The position numbers were made by a program, and so were the translations under genes. Shown here one piece after another: positions 39,814 through 48,553 of a stretch of 64,000 nt of DNA (positions are counted from its first letter, which is position 1; every line of letters begins with the position of its first letter). Under the pieces are notes generated by a model. It saw only the letters and a list, made by a program, of their open reading frames with translations. It was not told the DNA's origin and ran no database searches. The stretch is from assembly GCA_019856515.1 (NCBI GenBank), contig CP082230.1:3410001-3474000 (forward strand), in the 5' to 3' direction. The stretch is from Prolixibacteraceae bacterium (GTDB taxonomy: Bacteria; Bacteroidota; Bacteroidia; Bacteroidales; Prolixibacteraceae).

Positions 39814-40806
39814 ATGGAACCCATACAGATTAAAGAGATGTTAGATGAGAAAGGGTATATTGATATGCCAATCTCAAATGAAGAGGACATCGTTAGCCAA
39901 ATAGAGAAATTAAAAAAGGAGAAGAATGCAGTGATTTTAGGTCACTTCTATATCTCTCCTGAACTACAGGATATTTCAGACTTCTTAGGTGATAGTTTGG
40001 CTTTAGCAAGAAAAGCTCAAGAAACAGAAGCAGATATTATTGTATTTTTAGGCGTTCACTTTATGGGTGAAACTGCTAAAATATTAAACCCTTCTAAAAA
40101 GGTGATTATACCAGATTTAAATGCTGGTTGTTCATTGGCTGAATCTGCTCCTAAAGATGCTTTTGCTGCTTTCAAGGCAAAATATCCAGATCATAAAGTT
40201 ATATCATATATAAATTGCACTGCCGATATTAAGACCCTTACTGATGTTGTTGTAACATCGTCAAATGCAAGACAGATTGTCGATTCTTTTCCAGAAGATG
40301 CAAAGTTGATTTTTGCTCCAGATAAAAATCTAGGTAATTATATGAACTCTGTTACAGGTCGTGATATGATCTTATGGGATGGTGCTTGTATGGTACATGA
40401 GAAGTATTCTTTGGAGAAAATCATTAAGTTGATGGACGAAAATAAAGATGCTAAATTCATTGCACACCCTGAATGTGAACAACCAGTTTTGTTGGTCGCT
40501 GATTTTGTGGGGTCGACAACAGCTTTACTTAACTACGTGAAAGAGAGTAATAATAAGAAATTTATTATTGCTACGGAAAGTGGAATACTACATCAGATGA
40601 GTAAAGAGTGTCCTGATAAGATACTTATTCCAGCACCATCAATTGATTCAACTTGTGGTTGTAATGACTGTACATTCATGAAACTAAATACTTTACCTAA
40701 GTTATACAATGCTCTAAAGTATGAGTTGCCTGAAATTATATTGTCAGAAGAGACTATTGAACAAGCGAAGTCTCCAATCTTAAGAATGTTGGAGTTATCT
40801 AAGTGA
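39814..40806 (+). CDS. nadA: Quinolinate synthase A
   Basis: A 330-residue NadA, the [4Fe-4S] enzyme that condenses iminoaspartate with dihydroxyacetone phosphate to quinolinate in NAD synthesis. Likely cluster cysteines are C106 (NAGCSLAE), C192 (DGACMVHEK) and one in the C-terminal TCGCNDCTFM motif (C281/C283/C286). The ILGHFYISPELQDISDF substrate region (about 42-58) is conserved. nadB and nadC are not in this window, so it stands alone between the Sus locus and a surface lipoprotein. Confidence 0.97.
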   Translation: MEPIQIKEMLDEKGYIDMPISNEEDIVSQIEKLKKEKNAVILGHFYISPELQDISDFLGDSLALARKAQETEADIIVFLGVHFMGETAKILNPSKKVIIPDLNAGCSLAESAPKDAFAAFKAKYPDHKVISYINCTADIKTLTDVVVTSSNARQIVDSFPEDAKLIFAPDKNLGNYMNSVTGRDMILWDGACMVHEKYSLEKIIKLMDENKDAKFIAHPECEQPVLLVADFVGSTTALLNYVKESNNKKFIIATESGILHQMSKECPDKILIPAPSIDSTCGCNDCTFMKLNTLPKLYNALKYELPEIILSEETIEQAKSPILRMLELSK

Positions 40807-40833
40807 TGTTCAAGAAAATAAAATAAATATCAA

Positions 40834-40864
40834 TAATCTCTGTTACAATTGTGGCAGGGATTTT
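40834..40864 (+). terminator. Terminator of nadA
   Basis: AATCTCTGTTAC pairs with GTGGCAGGGATT (several G.U pairs) around AATT and is followed by TTTG-TATTTT. It lies about 28 bases after the nadA stop. Confidence 0.65.
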
Positions 40865-40930
40865 GTATTTTAACGACTTGATATTTCGATCATCATTGAT
40901 CTATATGGAAACGACATGAATAAATTTGAT

Positions 40931-42232
40931 ATGAAAAAAATATTTAAATCCTTAAGCTTTCTTCTTCTCATCTCATCCTTAATTATCAGTGGATGTAAAA
41001 AGAGTAGTGATGACAATACAAGCACTACAACACCAACTGAGCCAGAAGTGCCTGGGACATATTACGGTTCGGTTACTATTAGTGGTTCTGATGCAGATGA
41101 GATCTTAAAGAAGTTTGCAGATGAGAAATATGATCGAATTAGTGGATCTCTTTCAATTACTTATGCACATGAGAACTTGTCTAGTTTAAGTACTGTTAGA
41201 GAAGTTACTGGAACTATTAGGATACAGTCAATAGATCTACCATCTGTTAATTTTATTCCAAAGTTAGATCAAGTTGGAGGTAGTGTTATATTGAGTGATC
41301 TGTCAAAGATCACAACACTATCAGGATTCTCATTGCTTGACAGTATTAGTGGTGGTCTTTCGATTAAGGATTGTCCCGAAATAGAGACATTAGAAGGTTT
41401 AGATGATTTATTATACCTTAAAGGAAGTCTATCTTTAGATAACTTGGCTAAATTGAATAGTACGACTAACCTTGCAAAGTTAAAAGCATTATATGGTTCT
41501 CTTATAGTTAATAACTGTAATGCTATTGAATCTCTTAATGGAACTGTTCTTATTGATTCTATTCCTGGGAATGTTGAATTGCGTAATTGTGCAAAGCTGA
41601 ATAATTTCAATGGATTAGACAATGTAAAGTATCTAAGTGGTAAGGTGGAAGTTAAAAACCTCTCATCTTTGGTTAGTTTATCTCTTCTTCCAAAATTAGA
41701 TACATTAAGAAAAAGTGTACTGATTTCAAATTGTAATATGCTTGAAACTGTTGGAGGTTTTGGTAGTGTTGAAGAGATCAAAGAGGGCCTTCATTTTCAA
41801 AACTGTCCAACTCTAACTACGATTGCAGGTTTTGCTAAACTAGATTCAATAGGAGGAACTTTATCTTCTCAATATTGTGATCATTTAGGTGATTTTAAAG
41901 GTCTATCTAATTTACGTTTAATAAAAGGAAATCTAGAGTTAATTGGATCTTCAGAGATGTCTGCATTAACTGGATTTGGTGATCCTCTTCGTATTAATGG
42001 AAAGTTGAATATCCGTGAAAACATGAAGTTAAATTCACTAGGAGATGAATCAAGCCGAACTGGACTTGGTGCCATTAGAGAGCTACATGGTGGTCTTGAT
42101 ATTTATTATAATAAGGCTCTAACGACCTATTGTCCATTAAAAAATATTACGACATTAGAGGGGGCATTCCAATGTTATGGCAATGGTACTGATCTTAACT
42201 CTATCGAAGAAATAAAGAACGCTTGTAATTAG
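40931..42232 (+). CDS. Receptor-L/leucine-rich-repeat-like surface lipoprotein
   Basis: About 433 residues from ATG 40931 (MKKIFKSLSFLL); an ATG five codons earlier (40916) is also possible. The lipoprotein signal ends at lipobox LIISGC, followed by a Ser/Thr linker (residues about 25-45). The rest is a solenoid of roughly a dozen 23- to 27-residue units of the type GGSVILSDLSKITTLSGFSLLDSI, resembling receptor-L-domain repeats. It is most likely surface-exposed and adhesive or ligand-binding. It ends at a strong terminator, behind which the group II introns are inserted. Confidence 0.8.
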   Translation: MKKIFKSLSFLLLISSLIISGCKKSSDDNTSTTTPTEPEVPGTYYGSVTISGSDADEILKKFADEKYDRISGSLSITYAHENLSSLSTVREVTGTIRIQSIDLPSVNFIPKLDQVGGSVILSDLSKITTLSGFSLLDSISGGLSIKDCPEIETLEGLDDLLYLKGSLSLDNLAKLNSTTNLAKLKALYGSLIVNNCNAIESLNGTVLIDSIPGNVELRNCAKLNNFNGLDNVKYLSGKVEVKNLSSLVSLSLLPKLDTLRKSVLISNCNMLETVGGFGSVEEIKEGLHFQNCPTLTTIAGFAKLDSIGGTLSSQYCDHLGDFKGLSNLRLIKGNLELIGSSEMSALTGFGDPLRINGKLNIRENMKLNSLGDESSRTGLGAIRELHGGLDIYYNKALTTYCPLKNITTLEGAFQCYGNGTDLNSIEEIKNACN

Positions 42233-42250
42233 TTGATTATATAGCAAAAA

Positions 42251-42287
42251 AGAGTCATACTGTACAAACAGTATGACTCTTTTTTTG
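42251..42287 (+). terminator. Terminator used as group IIC intron target
   Basis: A perfect 13-bp stem, AGAGTCATACTGT (42251-42263) with ACAGTATGACTCT (42268-42280), a 4-base loop and then a T tract. The first intron begins at 42288, 7 bases after the stem. Insertion directly behind a terminator stem is the known target preference of group IIC introns. Confidence 0.95.
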
Positions 42288-42980
42288 GTGTGCCATGCAT
42301 GTAAATTAACTAATCGGTGCAAGTCCGTAGTGGAGGTTTGTAGAGCCAACCACCTAGCAGAAGGCAAGGGTGCTTATCGTGAGGTATAACCTGAAGGAAG
42401 CCGTATGCAAAACTCTGATCCGAGGTATACGAATCGCATTAGGCGGTATATAACTGGATAAGCTTGCACGACAAAGTGAAGTCCGAATTCTACACGGAGT
42501 TTATACCGTAGATGTGGCGGATAGATGGAGTGAAAGTTAATTTCCTTACCATGGGAGGTCTCACAGATGGATACAGTGTATTTTTTTTCCTGTCCATTCA
42601 CAAAAAGTTAACTGTGAGAAGTCAGCCGAGGTCATAGTACTGTATCCACTTTACAGGAAGGACTGAATCTTAAATTGTTCATAATACAGACTGTTACCTA
42701 ATGAAGGGATCAATGCAGAAAATATCGGAAGATAGCTACTTGAGTGAAGGTAGAGCGGAACTCGATAATAACTCAAGAGCGCACACTTTCAATGGGATAA
42801 CTGAAGCCATTATGAAAACGACCATTACAACAGATAATTTATTAGAACGAGTCCTAGAATCAGATAACCTAAATAAGGCTTATTTACAGGTTTATCGAAA
42901 TAAAGGGAGTCATGGAGTTGATGAGATGCAGGTGGAATCCTTAAAAGATTATCTCAGATTTCATCGAAAAGTTTTAATAA

Positions 42981-44562
42981 CTGATGTTTCCCATGTAGGC
43001 TAACATCTTGATTTACAGCATAAAAAGAAGCATGTTTATTTTGATAATTCATTAATTATCAGTAAATTAATGTTGTTCCAATAACCAAATAAATCATGCT
43101 TCAGAATAAAAGTACAAAAGTTTTTTCAGAGACACAGAGTTTTTTCAGTTCAAGTGAAAAAGGAATTAATCGAATTATTAGCCTTTACAAGTTACTCAAC
43201 TTAAGACAACTGAAATTAGGAAATAAAGAGTTGCCTCAGTCTACTTACTTCAAAGGTGACATACTATTAGGCTTACTACTTTTCCCAATTTTCTCTATCC
43301 CTAATATTTATAGCTACAGTAAGCATTATCTATCAGAGATGTTAGAAGCACAAAAGAATACATTCTATCGATTTAAAAATAACAGCCAGATAGATTGGCG
43401 TACTATAGTTTCATCATGTAATAATAAACTCTTTGGTCAAATAGCCAAAAACTCTCACTCTGATGACTGTAATCAAGCAGAAAGATGCTTAATTATTGAC
43501 GATACTGATTTTGAGAAGTCTACCTACAAAACTGAACATGTTAGTAAAATATGGTCGCATGTAACCCATCGTTATATATTTGGTTTTAAAGGATTATTTC
43601 TAGGTTTATGGGATGGCAAAAGCTATTTTACATTGGACTTCTCTCTACATAAAGAAAGAGGGAAGAATAAAAAGACTCCATTTGGACTCACTGCCAAACA
43701 ACGTAAAAAACAGTTCTCAAAGAAACGATCAACAAAGAGTAATGGGTTTAACCGAGAGAAAGAACTCGTTATTGATAAAATAACGATGGCAAAAGAGATG
43801 ATGGTAAATGCTATTAAACAAGGAATTACAGTAGACTACATACTTATGGACAGTTGGTTCTTCTGTGATTCAATATTAAAAACTGTGATCTCTAATGGTA
43901 TGCATCTTGTTGCAATGGCTAAGATGTCTAGTGCTAAATATTCTTTCAAAGACAAAGAATATAGCACCAAAGAACTTGCTCTCTTACTTAAACAGCGAAA
44001 GAGAGTAAAATGGGTAAAGTCACTTAGTCTATATTGTGCAGAAGTCACAGTGAAATATAAAGGTACAGATGTAAAACTATTCTTTTGCAAGAACAGTAAG
44101 CGAGGGAAATGGCATTTATTGGTATCTTCAAATACAAAGCTGAGCATAGAGAAAGCTTATCAGATATATAGTATTAGATGGAGTATTGAGGTCTTTTTTA
44201 AGGAATCAAAGAACTATTTTGGTTTAGGAAAATCTCAATCGAGTGATTTTGATGCTCAAATAGCAGATCTATCTGTAGCTATTATTGAGTTTAACGTTTT
44301 TAGTTTAGCAAAAAGGTTCGAGGCATATGAGACGCTAGGTGGAATCTTTGCTCATGTAAAAGATCAAGGAATGGAACTTGTAATAGTACAACGAATTTGG
44401 GGTTTTATCCTCGAATTGATGAGAACTCTCGCAGAAATCATCGATAGTGATTTTAATGAATTGATAATCAGTGTACTTAAAAATAAACCCGAAAATAATA
44501 AATTCTTTAGGCTCATTGAATCAATGGTTTATGAACCTGAATAAAGACATGGGAAACATCAG
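42981..44562 (+). mobile_element. IS4-family insertion sequence, copy B
   Basis: 1582 bp, with the same 16-bp inverted repeats as copy A (42981-42996 and 44547-44562). It is flanked by the 7-bp duplication TTAATAA (42974-42980 and 44563-44569). It is inserted in the RT gene of the upstream group II intron. Confidence 0.95.
43096..44544 (+). CDS. IS4-family DDE transposase (copy B)
   Basis: A 482-residue protein with the IS4 signature YSIRWSIEVFFKESK and the same candidate Asp residues as copy A. It differs from copy A by one residue (Val in IISVLKNKPENN), caused by one C-to-T change. The reading frame is intact. It probably produced, or derives from, the other copy by recent transposition. 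Confidence 0.95.
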   Translation: MLQNKSTKVFSETQSFFSSSEKGINRIISLYKLLNLRQLKLGNKELPQSTYFKGDILLGLLLFPIFSIPNIYSYSKHYLSEMLEAQKNTFYRFKNNSQIDWRTIVSSCNNKLFGQIAKNSHSDDCNQAERCLIIDDTDFEKSTYKTEHVSKIWSHVTHRYIFGFKGLFLGLWDGKSYFTLDFSLHKERGKNKKTPFGLTAKQRKKQFSKKRSTKSNGFNREKELVIDKITMAKEMMVNAIKQGITVDYILMDSWFFCDSILKTVISNGMHLVAMAKMSSAKYSFKDKEYSTKELALLLKQRKRVKWVKSLSLYCAEVTVKYKGTDVKLFFCKNSKRGKWHLLVSSNTKLSIEKAYQIYSIRWSIEVFFKESKNYFGLGKSQSSDFDAQIADLSVAIIEFNVFSLAKRFEAYETLGGIFAHVKDQGMELVIVQRIWGFILELMRTLAEIIDSDFNELIISVLKNKPENNKFFRLIESMVYEPE

Positions 44563-44890
44563 TTAATAACAGAACTACGAAAAGGTAAGTGTTAACCCGA
44601 TGGCGAATTATCATTATTTCATGCGGCATATTTGATCGGAGTTTTGAAGAGCAAAGCGTATGAATATGCTAATACGAGGAAAAAGTATTGGCGCATTTCA
44701 TTTCAAAGAGTCCAATTCTACAAACGACTATAACGAATAAGAATTTGGAGAAGGCAGGCTATATTACGCTAAGTGATTATTATCAGAAAGTAAAGTCGTG
44801 ATTTAGGGAGTCGCCGTATACGAGACCCGTACGTACGGTGGTGTGGGAGGTGTACTGGAAGATTAAATATCTTCCAGCCATCTACCCGAT

Positions 44891-46783
44891 TGTGTGCCAT
44901 GCATGGAAATTAACTAATCGGTGTAAGTCCGTAGTGGAGGTTTGTAGAGCCAACCACCTAGCAGAAGGCAAGGGTGCTTATCGTGAGGTATAACCTGAAG
45001 GAAGCCGTATGCAAAACTCTGATCCGAGGTATACGAATCGCATTAGGCGGTATATAACTGGATAAGCTTGCACAACAAAGTAAAGTCCGAATTCTACACG
45101 GAGTTTATACCGTAGATGTGGCGGATAGATGGAGTGAAAGTTAATTTCCTTACCATGGGAGGTCTCGCAGATGGATACAATGTATTTCCCTGTCCATTCA
45201 TAAAAAGTTAACTGTGAGAAGTCAGCCGAGGTCATAGTACTGTAGCCACTTTACAGGAAGGACTGAATCTTAAATTGTTCATAATACAGACTGTTACCTA
45301 ATGAAAGGATCAATGCAGAAAATATCGGAAGATAGCTACTTAAGTGAAGGTAGAGCGGAACTCGAGAATAACTCAAGAGCGCACACTTTCAAGGGATAAC
45401 TGAAGGCATTATGGAAACGAACATTACAACAGATAATTTATTAGAACGTGTCCTAGAATCAGGTAACCTAAATAAGGCTTATTTACAGGTTTATCGTAAT
45501 AAAGGGAGTCATGGAGTTGATGAGATGCAAGTGGAATCCTTAAAAGATTATCTCAGACTTCATCGAGAAGTTTTAATAGCAGAACTACGAGAAGGGAAGT
45601 ACCTTCCCAATCCTGTACGACGAGTCGAAATACCCAAAGAACCAGGTAAAACACGCCCTTTAGGTATTCCTACTGTCGTGGATCGAGTTATTCAACAAGC
45701 CATTTCACAAGTTCTTAGTCCTATTTATGAGGAACAGTTTTCCAATTATAGCTTTGGATTCCGTCCGAATAAAGGAGCACATACAGCTATTATAGCCTGT
45801 AGCCAAACGATCACATCAGGTTATCATTATGCTATCGATATGGATATGGAAAGATTTTTCGATACCGTAAATCATAGCAAGTTGATAGAGATCTTATCAC
45901 GAACGATAAAAGATGGTCGATTAGTTTCCTTAATCCATAAATATCTAAGAGCCGGAGTTGTTGTTGAAGAGCAGTTTCAAGAAACAGAAACAGGAGTTCC
46001 TCAAGGAGGACCATTAAGTCCATTGCTAAGCAACATTATGCTGAATGAATTAGACCATGAACTCACAAGACGAGGTCATGAGTTTGTTCGTTATGCAGAT
46101 GATATTGTCATCTTATGTAAAAGCAAGCGAGGAGCTACACGCACGATGAATTCTACAATTCGTTTTATAGAAGATACTCTATTCTTAAAAGTGAATCGAG
46201 ATAAAACAGAAGTGGTGCGCTACAATCAGATTAAGTTTCTTGGCTACAGTTTTTACAAAACAAAAGGTGTCGTTCGTTTTCGATTGTCGAAAAAGACACA
46301 ACGGAAAGTGAAGCGCTCTTTGGAAGGAATTGTAGCACGGAATAATAGTATTGGTCACGATGAAATCAAATCCAAGCTTAAAAGCTATATTCAAGGATGG
46401 GTAACCTATTATCGATTGGCAGATATGAAATCATTTCTGAAACAAGTAGATGAATGGCTAAGACGACGTATCCGTATGGTAATATGGAAATGTTGGAAAA
46501 GAGTAAGAACGAAGATGAAGAATTTAATGAAACTCGGAGTTTCGAAGAACAAAGCGTATGAATATGTAAATACGAGGAAAAAGTATTGGCGCATTTCAAA
46601 GAGTCCAATTCTACAAACGACTATAACGAATAAGAATTTGGAGAAGGCAGGCTATATTACGCTAAGTGATTATTATCAGAAAGTAAAGTCGTGATTTAGG
46701 GAGTCGCCGTATACGAGACCCGTACGTACGGTGGTGTGGGAGGTGTACTGGAAGATAAAATATCTTCCAGCCATCTACCCGAT
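44891..46783 (+). mobile_element. Group IIC intron, downstream intact copy
   Basis: About 1.89 kb, directly abutting the upstream intron. Its 5' end reads TGTGCC, lacking the first G of the GTGTGCC start seen in the upstream copy. The domain I sequence is nearly identical to that copy. Domain V spans about 46704-46737 (CGCCGTA pairs with TACGGTG; triad CGC at 46706-46708). Domain VI is the CTGGAAGAT/ATCTTCCAG hairpin, and the 3' end is CTACCCGAT. It encodes a full RT-maturase without an endonuclease domain, as in class C. The 3' exon begins with TGCTGG, just before the ilvE stop on the opposite strand. Confidence 0.9.
45411..46694 (+). CDS. Group IIC intron reverse transcriptase-maturase
   Basis: A 427-residue intron-encoded protein. 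The RT domain has motifs IPTVVDRVIQQAISQVL, FGFRPNKGAH, AIDMDMERFFDTVNH, VPQGGPLSPLLSNIMLNELD and the catalytic FVRYADD (YADD at residues 228-231). The maturase (X) domain follows (YIQGWVTYYRLADMK ... RRRIRMVIWKCWK ... KNLEKAGYITLSDYY). There is no HNH endonuclease, consistent with class C. Its sequence resembles the well-known Eubacterium rectale group IIC RT. It splices its host intron RNA and drives retrohoming, and it may serve the dead upstream copy in trans. Confidence 0.95.
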   Translation: METNITTDNLLERVLESGNLNKAYLQVYRNKGSHGVDEMQVESLKDYLRLHREVLIAELREGKYLPNPVRRVEIPKEPGKTRPLGIPTVVDRVIQQAISQVLSPIYEEQFSNYSFGFRPNKGAHTAIIACSQTITSGYHYAIDMDMERFFDTVNHSKLIEILSRTIKDGRLVSLIHKYLRAGVVVEEQFQETETGVPQGGPLSPLLSNIMLNELDHELTRRGHEFVRYADDIVILCKSKRGATRTMNSTIRFIEDTLFLKVNRDKTEVVRYNQIKFLGYSFYKTKGVVRFRLSKKTQRKVKRSLEGIVARNNSIGHDEIKSKLKSYIQGWVTYYRLADMKSFLKQVDEWLRRRIRMVIWKCWKRVRTKMKNLMKLGVSKNKAYEYVNTRKKYWRISKSPILQTTITNKNLEKAGYITLSDYYQKVKS

Positions 46784-46798
46784 TGCTGGAGATATTGA

Positions 46799-47812
46799 TT
46801 ATTCAATAATATCAATCCATCCGTGCTTATCTTCTACTGTACCATACTGGATGCCTCGTAGTGTTTCGTAAAGCTTTGTACTTACTTTACCTGCATCGGT
46901 ACCATAGTTATATTCTTTATTCTCTTCGATATCAACAATACGTTTAATCGGAGAAATTACTGCAGCAGTACCACAGGCGCCTACTTCGTCAAAATTTGCT
47001 AGCTCTTCTTCCTCTATAGGACGTACTTCTACTTCCATGCCTAAGTCTGTAGCAATTTGTCTCAAGCTTTTATTTGTAATAGACTCTAATATTGAAGTTG
47101 AGCGAGGAGTAATGTATCTGTTTCCTTCAATTGCAAAGAAGTTTGCAGGACCACATTCATCAATATATTTCTTCTCTTTAGCATCTAAATACAATACTGC
47201 CGAGAATCCTTCTTCATGAGCTCTTTCACCAGCAGCCATACTTGCAGCATAATTTCCACCAACCTTAAACTTACCTGTTCCATGCGGTGCTGCACGATCG
47301 TATTCGCGATAGATCGCAAGATCAGTAGGTTTAAAACCTTCTTTGAAGTATGGTCCAACAGGCATTACAAATACGATGAAAAGATATTCATCTGCCGGTT
47401 TTACACCTACCTGTGCACCCGTTCCGATTAAAAGAGGTCTAATATATAGTGATGCACCACTTTCGTATGGAGGAATAAAATGTTCATTAAGTTTAATTGC
47501 TTTTTTGACAGCATTACAGAAAATGTCTTCAGGAATGGGTTGCATACGTATACCTTCTGCAGATTCAGACATGCGTTTCGCATTATCCTTCATTCTGAAA
47601 ACACGTATCTTACCATCCTTACCCTTAAATGCTTTTAAGCCTTCGAAACATTCTTGACCGTAGTGAAGACAAGTTGCACCCATGTGCATGGTTATTTCTT
47701 CAGAAGTATGTGTTTCTAATTGTCCCCACTTGCCATCTTTAAAATAGCAGCGTACATTATTATCGGTTTTAGAGTAACCAAACCCGAGATTCTTCCAGTC
47801 TTTAGTTTCCAT
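46799..47812 (-). CDS. ilvE: Branched-chain amino acid aminotransferase
   Basis: A 337-residue fold-type IV PLP aminotransferase of the longer (bacterial-eukaryotic) subclass. The Schiff-base lysine is K183 in HGTGKFKVGGNYAAS. The YGQECFEGLKAF entrance motif (about 51-62) and the GACGTAAVISPI phosphate-binding segment are present. It catalyses the last step of Val, Leu and Ile synthesis, or the first step of their breakdown. Its leader (47813-47956) has two hairpins and a small uORF ending 2 bases before the start. The tandem introns end 15 bases beyond its stop. Confidence 0.96.
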   Translation of the reverse strand: METKDWKNLGFGYSKTDNNVRCYFKDGKWGQLETHTSEEITMHMGATCLHYGQECFEGLKAFKGKDGKIRVFRMKDNAKRMSESAEGIRMQPIPEDIFCNAVKKAIKLNEHFIPPYESGASLYIRPLLIGTGAQVGVKPADEYLFIVFVMPVGPYFKEGFKPTDLAIYREYDRAAPHGTGKFKVGGNYAASMAAGERAHEEGFSAVLYLDAKEKKYIDECGPANFFAIEGNRYITPRSTSILESITNKSLRQIATDLGMEVEVRPIEEEELANFDEVGACGTAAVISPIKRIVDIEENKEYNYGTDAGKVSTKLYETLRGIQYGTVEDKHGWIDIIE

Positions 47813-47814
47813 CT

Positions 47815-47892
47815 CTATCGTTTAAGATTGTTATCAATAAAGAAGCCTTCTTTTGATTTAAGGCATCGTGTGTCGTTTAATATCGTTAGCAT
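47815..47892 (-). CDS. Possible leader peptide of ilvE
   Basis: A 25-codon ORF beginning MLTILNDTRCLKSKEGFF, with four Leu and two Ile codons. It ends with TAG two bases before the ilvE ATG, so translation could be coupled. Its own ATG lies inside the 9-bp hairpin stem at 47889-47916. It may be chance; no family is known to me. Confidence 0.25.
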   Translation of the reverse strand: MLTILNDTRCLKSKEGFFIDNNLKR

Positions 47893-47916
47893 AAGATGAA
47901 AGAGAGGATCTTATGC
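47889..47916 (-). promoter_or_regulatory. Hairpin in the ilvE leader
   Basis: GCATAAGAT (47889-47897) and ATCTTATGC (47908-47916) form a perfect 9-bp stem with a 10-base loop. A second, weaker hairpin, GCCTT/AAGGC (47845-47864), lies nearer ilvE and is followed on the minus strand by TTCTTT. Together they could form an attenuator-like leader. Confidence 0.45.
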
Positions 47917-47956
47917 CATATTTTAGAAGGAATTTTTGTTAATATCCTTATGAAAT

Positions 47957-47964
47957 CAAAGGTA
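47957..47964 (-). promoter_or_regulatory. -7 box of ilvE
   Basis: Minus-strand TACCTTTG is an exact TAnnTTTG match, about 145 bases before the ilvE start. It implies a long leader containing the hairpins. Confidence 0.5.
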
Positions 47965-48081
47965 CAAATAGTAAAAGTAAAATATACTAACAAATAAGCA
48001 TATAAATCTCAAAGAAAATAGATAAATTTACTCTTTGGTATATAGTGAATTAATATTAGGATCAATCTAAAAAAAACTTTT

Positions 48082-48498
48082 ATGAAACACACATTTTGGA
48101 CCATGGTATTGATTGGATTTGCTTTTACGTCATGTCATAGTCTAAAAAAAGCTTCTTCAGAAGAGACTCAAACGGTAAGTACAAAAGCAAAAGCAATTCC
48201 ACTAACGGTTAAAGAAGAGAAAGTCGTGGCAGCAAAAGGAGAGGATTCTTCTGTTGGCAACTTTAAATATTATATTATTTGGGGAAGTTTCCAACATCAG
48301 GAAAATGCTCTAAAATTAAAGAAGCAGTTAATCGACGAATACCAAACACAGGCTTTTATTCTAGTCAATGAAGAAGGTTGGTTTCGTGTCTGTTTCGAGA
48401 GTTATAATAAAGAGAAAAGCGCACGAGCACGTATTCAAGAGTTACGAGACAAATATCCTAATTTTGAGACAATGTGGTTGTTGATTAATAAGATGTAA
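48082..48498 (+). CDS. SPOR-domain lipoprotein
   Basis: 138 residues. The signal peptide ends at lipobox AFTSC (Cys near residue 19). A charged linker spans about 20-55. A C-terminal SPOR domain lies at about 62-138 (YYIIWGSFQHQENALKLKKQL ... FRVCFESYNKEKSARARIQELR). SPOR domains bind denuded peptidoglycan glycan strands, often at the division site. Transcribed divergently from ilvE and ending at a bidirectional terminator shared with frr. Confidence 0.9.
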   Translation: MKHTFWTMVLIGFAFTSCHSLKKASSEETQTVSTKAKAIPLTVKEEKVVAAKGEDSSVGNFKYYIIWGSFQHQENALKLKKQLIDEYQTQAFILVNEEGWFRVCFESYNKEKSARARIQELRDKYPNFETMWLLINKM

Positions 48499-48500
48499 GT

Positions 48501-48537
48501 AAAAATCCCAAAGCAAAATAGATGCTTTGGGATTTTT
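48501..48537. terminator. Bidirectional terminator between SPOR gene and frr
   Basis: AAAAATCCCAAAGCA and TGCTTTGGGATTTTT form a near-perfect stem with T runs on both strands, between convergent genes. Confidence 0.9.
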
Positions 48538-48553
48538 AATAGACTATCAAATC

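Larger units (their letters stand above)
42812..44801 (+). pseudogene. Remnant of group II intron reverse transcriptase
   Basis: The N-terminal codons from ATG 42812 encode MKTTITTDNLLERVLESDNL and continue to about residue 56. There the IS element interrupts the gene. After the IS, about 9 codons resume. Then a 935-bp deletion removes all RT catalytic motifs, including YADD. The C-terminal 55 codons or so (KAYEYANTRKKYWR ... SDYYQKVKS) remain. An in-frame extension upstream to 42701 exists but lacks a counterpart in the intact copy. Confidence 0.9.
42288..44890 (+). mobile_element. Group IIC intron, upstream copy (degenerate, IS-interrupted)
   Basis: It begins GTGTGCC, as expected for group IIC. 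Domain V lies around 44810-44843, with triad CGC at 44812-44814. Domain VI ends in ...CTACCCGAT at 44890. Compared with the downstream copy, the RT gene has lost the equivalent of 45601-46535, replaced by about 46 unrelated bases (44591-44636). The copy also contains IS4 copy B (42981-44562) and a 5-base ATTTC duplication near 44704. It cannot make its own maturase. Its RNA domains at both ends seem preserved, so it could splice only with help from another copy. Confidence 0.88.

Noticed and set aside
41269..41781. 170-codon antisense ORF in the receptor-L lipoprotein gene
   Set aside because: It is a by-product of the repeated, Leu/Ser-rich composition of the sense gene.
42374..42601. Minus-strand ORFs in the intron domain I region (also 44978-45235)
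   Set aside because: They fall in the structured intron RNA and appear in both copies through sequence identity, not coding constraint.
42701..42811. N-terminal extension of the intron RT in the upstream copy
   Set aside because: One extra base relative to the intact copy opens the frame; the intact copy starts at the position equivalent to 42812.
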